Below the pieces are notes generated by a model. That model was not told the DNA's origin. It was given only the letters and a program-made list of their open reading frames with translations, and did no database searches. Shown one piece after another: positions 7,201-13,243 of a stretch of DNA of 15,754 nt. Origin of the DNA: Candidatus Giovannonibacteria bacterium RIFCSPHIGHO2_02_43_16 (GTDB lineage: Bacteria > Patescibacteriota > Minisyncoccia > JACPKW01 > UBA11713); contig MFHJ01000033.1 in the NCBI GenBank assembly GCA_001778545.1, forward strand, positions 1,180 through 16,933, read 5' to 3'. Positions within the stretch are counted from its first letter, which is position 1. Each line of letters opens with the position of its first letter. The position numbers and the translations under genes are program-made.

Positions 7201-7434
7201 ATGTATACGGTGTACGCAATAAATAGCTTAACAAGAAATTACATTTATGTTGGATTAACTAATAATTTGGAAAGGAGATTTAAACAGCATAATGAAAAAC
7301 GCGAAAGAACAACAAGATCATATGCACCATTTGAACTTTTTTACAATAAGGAATTTCCGAATAGAATTTTAGCTCGATCACATGAAAAATATTTGAAATC
7401 AGGAGTAGGTAAAGAATTTTTAAAAAGTTTATAG
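7201..7434 (+). CDS. Minimal GIY-YIG nuclease family protein
   Basis: A 77-residue single-domain protein of the UPF0213/URI GIY-YIG type. The core reads TVYAINS (in place of GIY), YIYVGLTNNLERRFKQHN (in place of YIG, with the conserved arginine), TRSYAPFEL, then E64 in SHEKYLKSGVGKEFLKSL. Such proteins resemble the catalytic domain of homing endonucleases and UvrC but carry no DNA-targeting domain of their own. Function is unproven. It lies between a broken tRNA-Leu and an intact one. The ATG directly follows the tRNA remnant (AAAATAAAA), with no Shine-Dalgarno. The gene is clearly more AT-rich than its neighbours, which fits a mobile or recently arrived gene. Confidence 0.85.
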   Translation: MYTVYAINSLTRNYIYVGLTNNLERRFKQHNEKRERTTRSYAPFELFYNKEFPNRILARSHEKYLKSGVGKEFLKSL

Positions 7435-7438
7435 TACT

Positions 7439-7522
7439 GCCGCGGTGGCGGAACTGGCAGACGCACTAGCTTCAGGAGCTAGCGTTCGCAAGGACATGGG
7501 AGTTCGAATCTCCCCCGCGGCA
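7439..7522 (+). tRNA. tRNA-Leu (anticodon CAG)
   Basis: Complete cloverleaf of 84 bases. Acceptor GCCGCGG (7439-7445) pairs with CCGCGGC (7515-7521), with discriminator A at 7522. Anticodon stem CTAGC/GCTAG (7466-7470, 7478-7482) holds loop TTCAGGA with anticodon CAG at 7473-7475, reading CUG. The long variable arm (7483-7497, stem GTTC/GGAC) is the class II form expected for leucine. The T arm is GGGAG-TTCGAAT-CTCCC. CCA is not encoded. The next gene starts eight bases beyond. Confidence 0.96.
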
Positions 7523-7530
7523 CTAACAAT

Positions 7531-8211
7531 ATGGAAATTAAAGAGAAAGTAATAGTTATAACTGGTGCAAGTAAAGGGCTTGGTAAAGCCTTGGCTTTAG
7601 CATTCAGAAAGGAAGGCGCAACATTAATTCTTGCGAGCCATCTCGGCAAAGAGCTTGATACACTTGCCGAAAAATTGAGCGCATATGCTTTCGCGGCAGA
7701 TGTTACTGATGAAAAACAAGTCATGCAGCTTGCTGAATTTACAGTCAAGAAATTCGGGCGGATCGACGTTTGAATTAATAACGCAGGCATACGTATTCCT
7801 CATGGGCCTATTGAAAAATTGGATAGCAAAAGAGTTCACGAGATGATGGAAGTTAATTTGTTCGGAGTAATATACGGATCAAAGGCCACACTTACTCAAA
7901 TGAGAAAACAGCCTTCAGGGGTAATAATCAATATTCTCTCAACTAGTGCTTTGACTGGCCGTGCTTTCTCATCTGCCTACTGCGCAAGTAAATATGCTGT
8001 AGCCGGCTTCACTAAATCTCTTCGCCAAGAAAGCGGACCAGACATATCAGTGATAGAAATATACCCAGGAGGAATGAAAACAAATCTTTTTGATGAAGAT
8101 AAGCCAGAAGATTTTGATTCGTATATGGACCCAAATTATGTAGCTGAAATAATTGTCGAAAATTTCAAAAAAGCTATACCTAAAAACGAGTTAATTATTA
8201 AAAGAAAGTAA
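7531..8211 (+). pseudogene. Short-chain dehydrogenase/reductase with an in-frame TGA
   Basis: An NAD(P)-dependent oxidoreductase of the classical SDR family, 226 codons if the stop is read through. Rossmann motif TGASKGLG (about 11-18), then NNAG (about 84-87), catalytic YCASK with the upstream serine in NILSTSA (about 130-155), and PGGMKTNLF. Everything is in one frame except TGA at 7771-7773. It falls in DV*INNAG, where many SDRs have tryptophan (DVWINNAG), so one TGG to TGA change explains it. TGA is a true stop elsewhere in the window, so this is best read as a nonsense mutation or base-calling error; readthrough is possible. No other lesion is seen, so it is recent. The ATG is eight bases after the tRNA, with no Shine-Dalgarno. 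Substrate unknown. Confidence 0.8.
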
Positions 8212-8223
8212 AAAGAAAATAAT

Positions 8224-9987
8224 ATGACACCTACAAAACAACTAGAAAGAAGAACAAAATTCGGCAGGCGCGATGCCAGGCAACATATGCCCGTAGTACA
8301 ACAAAGGCCGATCGCCTCGAGCGGTCTAAATCTACGGTTCGTCCCTCTTGGAGGGTGCGGCGAGGTTACGCGCTCCTGCTATGTGTACGAGTATAAAGAC
8401 GATATTGTAATCGTCGATATGGGTTTGCAATTCCCGGAAGAGGATATGCCGGGGATCGATTATATAATTCCAAATGTAGATTATCTGCGGCCCAAGAAAA
8501 AAAATATACGCGGGATTATAGTAACTCACGGGCACTTGGATCACATTGGCGCGATTCCTCACCTCCTGGAGCCGCTTGGGTATCCGGTTATCTATACCAT
8601 GCCGCTGACTCGCGGGATGATTTTAAAGAGGCAGGAAGATTTTAAAGGCTCCTCTCACCCCAAAATAGAACTCGTAGACGAAAATTCAAAATTGAAGTTG
8701 GGAAATTTTGATATTGAATTTTTCCACGTAAATCATAATATTCCAAATTCATTGGGAATTGTTTTAAAAAGCCCAGCGGGTATCGCGGTCCACACCGGAG
8801 ACTGGAAATTTGACCATACGCCAGTAAACGAAAAACCAGCAGATATAACAAGGCTGAAAGAAATCGGATCCGAAGATGTTATGCTAATGGTTTCTGATTC
8901 AACGGGATCGCAAAAATCTGGAAGAACAATTTCCGAAGCAGAAATTCAGAGGAATCTCGAAGAAATATTTCTCAAAACAGAAGGGCGGCTTATTGCGGCG
9001 ACATTTTCGTCTCTATTAACCAGAGTCCAGCAATTAATCTGGCTTTCGGAAAAATATGGAAGAAAGGTGCTGATTGAAGGGAGTTCCATGAAATCAACCG
9101 TCGCGGTAGCCCAAGAGCTTGGATACTTAAAAGTTAAAAGCGGAACAATAATCGGGAAAGAAGAGCTTTCTCATGTCGCGTCAAAAAATCTCACAATAAT
9201 TTGTACCGGAGCGCAGGGCGAAGACCGGGCCGCGCTTATGCGAATCGCAAACAACGAACACAAATATCTACAGCTCGAGAAAGATGATTCAGTAATTTTC
9301 TCTTCGTCAGTTGTTCCAGGGAATGAAGCATCAGTCCAAAGATTAAAAGATATCTTATATAAAAAAGCAAAGAAAATTTATCATTCCGAGTCGATGGATA
9401 TTCACGCGTCTGGGCATGCCCAGGGAGACGACCTCAAAGAAATGCTTGAGATAATCAATCCGAAATACTTTATCCCCATGCACGGAACATATTTTATGCT
9501 TAAACTTCACGCAGATATAGCAATGGAGTCGGGAATAAAAATTCCAAATATCGTAATCGCGGAAGACGGCGATATAGTCGAGATGAATAAAAACCAGATC
9601 AAGAAATTAGGACAGAGGGTCCCAGTGAATCTCGTCATGGTGGATGGGCTTGGCGTGGGAGATGTAAAAGAAGTTGTGCTCCGCGACCGGCAAATGCTCG
9701 CCGAAGACGGGATCTTTGTCATAATCGCGGTCGTTGATTCAGAGACGGGAAAGGTCAAAGGTTCGCCTGATATAATCTCCCGAGGGTTTGTTTATCTCCG
9801 CGAGTCGAGAGAGCTTCTCGCGCAAGCGCGCCATCTCATCAAAAAAGTAATCGAAGAATCTTCCGCCCAAATGCATCCAATCAACTGGACATTCTTGAGA
9901 GATGAATTACGAGAAAGTTTGGGCAAATTCTTATTCCGCAAAACCGAACGACGCCCGATGGTTTTGCCGGTTATAATTGAGGTATAA
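8224..9987 (+). CDS. rnj: Ribonuclease J
   Basis: Metallo-beta-lactamase/beta-CASP ribonuclease with 5' exonuclease and endonuclease activity in RNA maturation and decay; 587 residues, close to the usual 550-600. After a basic, probably disordered N-terminus of about 35 residues come LRFVPLGGCGEV, the zinc motif THGHLDHIGA (H102, H104, D106, H107), HNIPNSLG and HTGDWKFDHTP. The beta-CASP part includes STGSQKSGRTISE; HASGHAQGDD and PMHGTYFML supply the late histidines. The C-terminal domain, RGFVYLRES through VLPVIIEV, is complete. GGCGEVTRSC differs from the more usual GGxGEIGKN. It follows the SDR gene by 12 bases, with an A-rich leader and no Shine-Dalgarno. It could process the many short-leader messages predicted here, but that is speculation. 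Confidence 0.94.
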   Translation: MTPTKQLERRTKFGRRDARQHMPVVQQRPIASSGLNLRFVPLGGCGEVTRSCYVYEYKDDIVIVDMGLQFPEEDMPGIDYIIPNVDYLRPKKKNIRGIIVTHGHLDHIGAIPHLLEPLGYPVIYTMPLTRGMILKRQEDFKGSSHPKIELVDENSKLKLGNFDIEFFHVNHNIPNSLGIVLKSPAGIAVHTGDWKFDHTPVNEKPADITRLKEIGSEDVMLMVSDSTGSQKSGRTISEAEIQRNLEEIFLKTEGRLIAATFSSLLTRVQQLIWLSEKYGRKVLIEGSSMKSTVAVAQELGYLKVKSGTIIGKEELSHVASKNLTIICTGAQGEDRAALMRIANNEHKYLQLEKDDSVIFSSSVVPGNEASVQRLKDILYKKAKKIYHSESMDIHASGHAQGDDLKEMLEIINPKYFIPMHGTYFMLKLHADIAMESGIKIPNIVIAEDGDIVEMNKNQIKKLGQRVPVNLVMVDGLGVGDVKEVVLRDRQMLAEDGIFVIIAVVDSETGKVKGSPDIISRGFVYLRESRELLAQARHLIKKVIEESSAQMHPINWTFLRDELRESLGKFLFRKTERRPMVLPVIIEV

Positions 9988-10022
9988 CCTAAAAGCTACA
10001 ATTATACATTATCTCTATTTAC

Positions 10023-10042
10023 GCGATAGCGTGAAATAAGAA
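10023..10042 (+). repeat. 20-bp direct repeat, copy 2, after the PaaX-like gene
   Basis: GCGATAGCGTGAAATAAGAA lies between the convergent 3' ends of rnj and the PaaX-like gene. With the preceding AC it contains the perfect hairpin ACGC-GATA-GCGT. The identical 20 bases recur at 10597-10616, on the other side of the PaaX-like gene. No T-run follows, so it does not look like a standard terminator. Confidence 0.8.
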
Positions 10043-10049
10043 AATATAG

Positions 10050-10583
10050 TTAATTTAATTTAAAACTTTTGCGTAGAAAATCATCCGGGCTTATAGGAGT
10101 TTCTATATAATAAACGAGGTCGGAAATGTCGAAAAAGTTAATGATAAAATTTATTTCATCCCTACAAGCATAAGGGTAAACAAAAACGCTTTTCTGGAAT
10201 TCAAGAAAGCCAATTTCTTTAAGCTTCCTGCGTAACGCGTCTCTGATTTTTTTCTTGGCTTCGGGTATATCAAACAAAACCATGCGCCATTTCCCATCCC
10301 ACTTCTTCGATTGTTTGAGCTTAAGGTTTTTTAATTTATATGATAGCCACCGAGCCTTCCCCTTACTAGTAAGCAAGACTCTATTATTATCTACTTGCAC
10401 GTACTTATAAATTTTGAACCTTCGAAGTAAGCTCTGTAGCTCTTTTTGATCGATCGTATGCCAGATATAATCAGCTTCTTTAAGAAGTTCCAGACGCTGC
10501 TGTTTACCCCTTGTGAAGCCGAGCAACGCCCCTGTTGCCAGAAACTCAAGAACTTTTCCGGCAAGGTTGCTATATTTAGGCAT
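10050..10583 (-). CDS. PaaX-family regulator with Cas2-like domain
   Basis: A 177-residue protein. Residues 1-80 look like a winged helix (KVLEFLATGALLGF, later VLLTSKGKARW as the wing). Residues about 92-170 match the Cas2-like ferredoxin fold of PaaX regulators: WDGKWRMVLFDIPE, LRRKLKEIGF, then FQKSVFVYPYAC. PaaX represses phenylacetate catabolism in Proteobacteria; no such genes are here, so target and ligand are unknown. It is not evidence of CRISPR: no array or other cas gene is present. It converges on rnj and diverges from trpS. TATAAT ends six bases before its ATG, and the intervening AAGGAC could act as a Shine-Dalgarno on a longer transcript. Tandem repeats at 10634-10671 in the shared upstream region are candidate binding sites. 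Confidence 0.8.
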   Translation of the reverse strand: MPKYSNLAGKVLEFLATGALLGFTRGKQQRLELLKEADYIWHTIDQKELQSLLRRFKIYKYVQVDNNRVLLTSKGKARWLSYKLKNLKLKQSKKWDGKWRMVLFDIPEAKKKIRDALRRKLKEIGFLEFQKSVFVYPYACRDEINFIINFFDISDLVYYIETPISPDDFLRKSFKLN

Positions 10584-10589
10584 GTCCTT

Positions 10590-10595
10590 ATTATA
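10590..10595 (-). promoter_or_regulatory. -10 box of the PaaX-like gene
   Basis: On the minus strand a perfect TATAAT (10595-10590) is six bases before ATG 10583. The copy of the 20-bp repeat at 10597-10616 occupies what would be the spacer to the -35, so anything that binds it could control this promoter. No good -35 is seen. Confidence 0.6.
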
Positions 10596-10596
10596 A

Positions 10597-10616
10597 GCGA
10601 TAGCGTGAAATAAGAA
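10597..10616 (+). repeat. 20-bp direct repeat, copy 3, in the PaaX-like gene promoter
   Basis: GCGATAGCGTGAAATAAGAA, identical to 10023-10042 and in the same orientation. The two copies bracket the PaaX-like gene, 574 bases apart. The first ten bases also occur at 3181-3190. Confidence 0.8.
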
Positions 10617-10633
10617 CAGGGATACATAAAACT

Positions 10634-10671
10634 ATAAGACTACTAACATATGCATAAGACCACCAACATAT
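10634..10671 (+). repeat. Tandem 18-bp direct repeats (operator-like) upstream of trpS
   Basis: ATAAGACTACTAACATAT (10634-10651) and ATAAGACCACCAACATAT (10654-10671) differ at two positions and are offset by 20 bases, about two helical turns. They abut the -35 of the promoter at 10671-10698 and lie in the region shared by the divergent PaaX-like and trpS genes. That arrangement fits a regulator binding twice on one DNA face. Confidence 0.65.
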
Positions 10672-10698
10672 TGTTAAAAAATTATATTGTGCTATAAA
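10671..10698 (+). promoter_or_regulatory. Upstream promoter in the paaX-like/trpS gap
   Basis: TTGTTA (10671-10676), a 16-base spacer, then extended -10 TGCTATAAA (TATAAA at 10693-10698). Transcription would begin near 10705 and give trpS an 80-base leader. That leader can fold ATCTC/GAGAT nested within GAGG/CCTC. It contains no recognisable T-box sequence. An independent small RNA is an alternative. Confidence 0.5.
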
Positions 10699-10773
10699 GT
10701 CCGAGGAAGCTGCCAATTAAGATCTCGTATAAATATGAGATGCCTCCGTATGGAAAGAAACCTCTTTTTTCGT

Positions 10774-10779
10774 TACAAT
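10774..10779 (+). promoter_or_regulatory. Proximal -10 box of trpS (leaderless)
   Basis: TACAAT is followed by six bases (ATAAAA) and then ATG 10786, the same spacing as for uvrC and rpsF. It supports ATG 10786 as the start rather than any in-frame codon further upstream. No clear -35. Confidence 0.5.
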
Positions 10780-10785
10780 ATAAAA

Positions 10786-11787
10786 ATGGCAAAAGAAACC
10801 CTGCCTGTCGGCAGGCAGGTCGCAGTTTCGGGGGTTCAGCCGTCCGGAGACATACACATTGGAAACTATTTGGGGGCGATAAAGCAATTCGTCGAACTCC
10901 AGAATAAGTATAAAACCTTTTTCTTTATCGTTGATCTTCACGCGCTGACGGAAAACCCTGACCCAAAGAAATTACGGGAACAAACCATAAATTTGGCTGC
11001 TTTGTATATTGCTTGCGGGCTTAATCCGAAAAAGACAACCTTGTTCATACAATCGCACGTGCCAGCGCACGCGGAATTGGGATGGATTTTAAACACCATT
11101 ACCCCACTCGGAGAACTCCAGAGAATGACGCAGTTCAAAGATAAATCAGAAAAACATGGAGTACTTGCCGGGCTTTTGAATTATCCAACACTGATGGCCG
11201 CAGATATTTTGCTATACCAACCTGATATTGTTCCTGTTGGAGAAGATCAGGTTCAGCATGTGGAATTGACAAGAACTCTCGCCAGAAAATTTAATTCTAA
11301 ATACGGCGAAACATTCAAAGAGCCAAAAGTCCTTCTTCAAAAGGAAGTGGCGCGGGTTATGGGTCTCGATGACCCAACCAAAAAAATGTCCAAATCGGCG
11401 GGGCTGAATAATTATATCGCGCTGACCGACGCGCCGGATGTAATCCGCAAAAAAATTAAAACCGCCGTAACCGATTCCGGATCAGAAATTATTTATAACA
11501 CCGAGGCGAAGCCCGGCATCTCGAACCTGCTCTCGATTTATAGCGCTTTTTCCGGAGAAACCATTTCAAAACTTGAATCAAAATATAAAGACAAAAAATA
11601 CGGCGAGTTCAAATCCGACCTAGCGGAGCTTTTAGTACAGAAACTCTCCCCCATCCAGGAAAAATATAAGTCTCTTCTTAAAAACAAAAAATCTCTGATG
11701 AAAATTCTCGACGCCGGCGCTAAAGCGGCCAATAAAGTCGCAGAAAAAACAATGAAAGAAGTCAGAGAAAAGATAGGGTTGATATAA
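10786..11787 (+). CDS. trpS: Tryptophanyl-tRNA synthetase
   Basis: Charges tRNA-Trp with tryptophan; class I aminoacyl-tRNA synthetase, 333 residues from ATG 10786, the normal bacterial length. Signatures: VAVSGVQPSGDIHIGNYLGA with the HIGH-type HIGN, GEDQVQHVELTR, and KKMSKSAGLNN (KMSKS loop). Residues 5-11 (about TLPVGRQ) come from a 20-base palindrome between MAKE and VAVSG, an insertion that ordinary TrpS proteins lack; it keeps the frame and sits before the first beta strand, so the enzyme should tolerate it. Start chosen because TACAAT lies six bases upstream and the protein aligns from there. It diverges from the PaaX-like gene and converges on the phosphomannomutase gene. Autoregulation through tryptophan is not evident. 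Confidence 0.95.
   Translation: MAKETLPVGRQVAVSGVQPSGDIHIGNYLGAIKQFVELQNKYKTFFFIVDLHALTENPDPKKLREQTINLAALYIACGLNPKKTTLFIQSHVPAHAELGWILNTITPLGELQRMTQFKDKSEKHGVLAGLLNYPTLMAADILLYQPDIVPVGEDQVQHVELTRTLARKFNSKYGETFKEPKVLLQKEVARVMGLDDPTKKMSKSAGLNNYIALTDAPDVIRKKIKTAVTDSGSEIIYNTEAKPGISNLLSIYSAFSGETISKLESKYKDKKYGEFKSDLAELLVQKLSPIQEKYKSLLKNKKSLMKILDAGAKAANKVAEKTMKEVREKIGLI
10800..10819 (+). repeat. 20-bp palindrome inserted near the start of trpS
   Basis: CCTGCCTGTCGGCAGGCAGG differs at one base from the perfect palindrome at 7152-7171 (a T for C near the centre, still a G-U pair in RNA). It encodes LPVGRQ in frame. It lies about 15 bases inside the coding region, so its hairpin could also affect initiation on a leaderless message. 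Confidence 0.85.
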
Positions 11788-11788
11788 A

Positions 11789-11826
11789 ACACTATTCTCA
11801 CGATCGCAGAAATAGTGTCGCGATCG
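11789..11826. other. Two interleaved inverted repeats between trpS and the PMM/PGM gene
   Basis: ACACTATT (11789-11796) pairs with AATAGTGT (11811-11818), and CGATCGC (11801-11807) pairs with GCGATCG (11820-11826). The arms alternate, so the two hairpins exclude each other unless they form a pseudoknot. The one-base gap between the last two arms makes a full pseudoknot unlikely. No T-run follows. It fills the convergent gap and may act as a weak bidirectional terminator. Confidence 0.35.
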
Positions 11827-11828
11827 AT

Positions 11829-13211
11829 TCACCCGCTTAAACGGGCTCCTTTAGAGAAAAGAAAGCTAATTACCTCCTCTTTTTTTGTATCGAAAACAGC
11901 TTTGGATTTTGCTTCAAGAACAAGGCGCAAGAGATCTTCCGTGCCGGAGGGGCGGATATTAAACCACCAATCAGGATAGCGGAAAGTGACGCCGTCGAAA
12001 TAATCCCGTTCCCCATCTTTAAATCTTTCCTCGAACAAAGACTTCATCTCATCCTTATTTTTAACTTCAAAGTTGATTTCCCCAGAATGAAAATAGCGGA
12101 AATACGGACGCATCATCTCGGATAAAGGTTCCTTTGAGGATGCCTTCAATTGAAGAAGTTTTATCGTCGCGAAAAGAGCAGAATCAGAGTAATAGAAATC
12201 CTTGAAATAATAATGCCCCGATATTTCGCCGCCTAAAACCGCGTCCTCTATCCGCATTTCTTCTTTAATGAACGAGTGTCCAACGCGAGATTTGAAACAG
12301 CGAATGCTGTCTGCTTCCAAATCCTCAACTAGCGCGCGGGACGAACGGCAATAATCGTATACAATCGCCTCGCCGGGGCGCGCGAGCTTTTCAGCGAGGA
12401 GCCAAAGAATTCCATCTCCGCGGATAGGCTCCCCTTTTTCGTCAAGAACGATAACCCGGTCGCCATCAGGATCAAAAAGAAACCCGATGTCGGCTTTCTT
12501 CTCCAAAATCGTTTCCCTAATTTTGCGCTCTGCTTCCGGCAAGAGCGGATTAGGCTCGCGCGCCATAAGCGATGGATCAGGATCCATGTAGAGAGTCGCG
12601 GCGTCAACATTTTTCAATAAAGGCAGTATCTTTGAAAGCACCGATCCGACTGCCCCGCCGCCAGCATCAAAAACCGCGTTAATTCTTTCCCCAGGCAAGA
12701 CATCTTTCATCAAAAAATCAACATAATCTTTTAACAAATCAACTTTGGACAAACCCCCGCGCGGCCCCTTATACTCCGGAAACCCATTTTTTATAATTTC
12801 TTTAATTTTATTGAGCCCCGTTTTTTCGTTCTCGGCCTCGATCCCTTTATAAATTTTAAAACCATTATACCGGATCGGGTTATGGGAAGCCGTTACCATA
12901 ATACCCCCGTCCGCTTTACTTTTCGCTATGGAAAAAAGATGCATAGGCGTTGTCGCCTGCCCGATATAGATTACGTCGATCCCTCTTGCCAAAAGTTTTT
13001 CAATCACAATCTCGGCGATTTCCGGAGAAGTCGAGCGAACATCCTCGCCCACAACACAATTTTTTCCGCCTCCAGATTTTAGAAATTCTGCAAACCCCTC
13101 GGCAATTAATTCTATAGTATTGTGATCGAGTTCTTCAGGGTAAACCCCCCTTATATCATAAGGTTTAAAAACTTTGTCGTGGAAAGCCATTTTTTTTATG
13201 TGGACATCCAT
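11829..13211 (-). CDS. Phosphomannomutase/phosphoglucomutase
   Basis: Interconverts hexose 1- and 6-phosphates (mannose and/or glucose) through a phosphoserine enzyme; 460 residues from ATG 13211, normal for the alpha-D-phosphohexomutase family. Landmarks: FKPYDIRG (15-22), catalytic TASHNP with Ser109 (107-112), metal loop DPDGDR (247-252), sugar-specificity loop GEISGH (328-333), and phosphate-binding RPSGTED near 420. GEISGH is close to the GEMSGH of dual-specificity PMM/PGM enzymes, so substrate choice cannot be fixed. With the cupin isomerase it would link fructose-6-phosphate to sugar-nucleotide and envelope glycan synthesis. The start is taken at MDVHIKK because an extended -10 lies eight bases upstream; ATG 13229 lies upstream of that box and ATG 13190 is also possible. 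It ends in TGA. Confidence 0.92.
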   Translation of the reverse strand: MDVHIKKMAFHDKVFKPYDIRGVYPEELDHNTIELIAEGFAEFLKSGGGKNCVVGEDVRSTSPEIAEIVIEKLLARGIDVIYIGQATTPMHLFSIAKSKADGGIMVTASHNPIRYNGFKIYKGIEAENEKTGLNKIKEIIKNGFPEYKGPRGGLSKVDLLKDYVDFLMKDVLPGERINAVFDAGGGAVGSVLSKILPLLKNVDAATLYMDPDPSLMAREPNPLLPEAERKIRETILEKKADIGFLFDPDGDRVIVLDEKGEPIRGDGILWLLAEKLARPGEAIVYDYCRSSRALVEDLEADSIRCFKSRVGHSFIKEEMRIEDAVLGGEISGHYYFKDFYYSDSALFATIKLLQLKASSKEPLSEMMRPYFRYFHSGEINFEVKNKDEMKSLFEERFKDGERDYFDGVTFRYPDWWFNIRPSGTEDLLRLVLEAKSKAVFDTKKEEVISFLFSKGARLSG

Positions 13212-13219
13212 TGCTATAT

Positions 13220-13228
13220 ATTTTAACA
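13220..13228 (-). promoter_or_regulatory. Extended -10 promoter of the PMM/PGM gene
   Basis: On the minus strand TGTTAAAAT (13228-13220) is followed by eight bases and ATG 13211, predicting a leaderless or near-leaderless message. It overlaps by two bases the -10 box for the divergent ychF gene. Confidence 0.5.
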
Positions 13229-13232
13229 TAAT
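13227..13232 (+). promoter_or_regulatory. -10 box of ychF
   Basis: CATAAT (five of six matches) lies eleven bases before ATG 13244, giving a leader of only a few bases. It overlaps the opposing -10 of the PMM/PGM gene, so the two promoters probably compete for polymerase. Confidence 0.45.
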
Positions 13233-13243
13233 GAGATTCCATC

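Noticed and set aside
7129..7522. Group I intron or split tRNA-Leu joining the first half to a later 3' half
   Set aside because: The 5' acceptor GCCCAGG needs CCTGGGC. None is nearby, and the 3' strand of the intact tRNA (CCGCGGC) mismatches at two central positions. No intron core was recognised.
7531..8211. Genome-wide recoding of TGA as Trp or Gly
   Set aside because: TGA is the natural stop of the genes ending at 7124, 11829 and 15221, and no other gene has an internal TGA.
10050..10583. Cas2 and a CRISPR locus
   Set aside because: The Cas2-like fold here has an N-terminal winged helix as in PaaX. No CRISPR array, Cas1 or other cas gene is visible.
10687..10785. N-terminal extension of TrpS from upstream in-frame starts
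   Set aside because: The extra residues do not align with the family, and a -10 box lies just before ATG 10786.
10699..10785. T-box riboswitch controlling trpS
   Set aside because: No T-box consensus or specifier/antiterminator layout was found, and the leader is too short.
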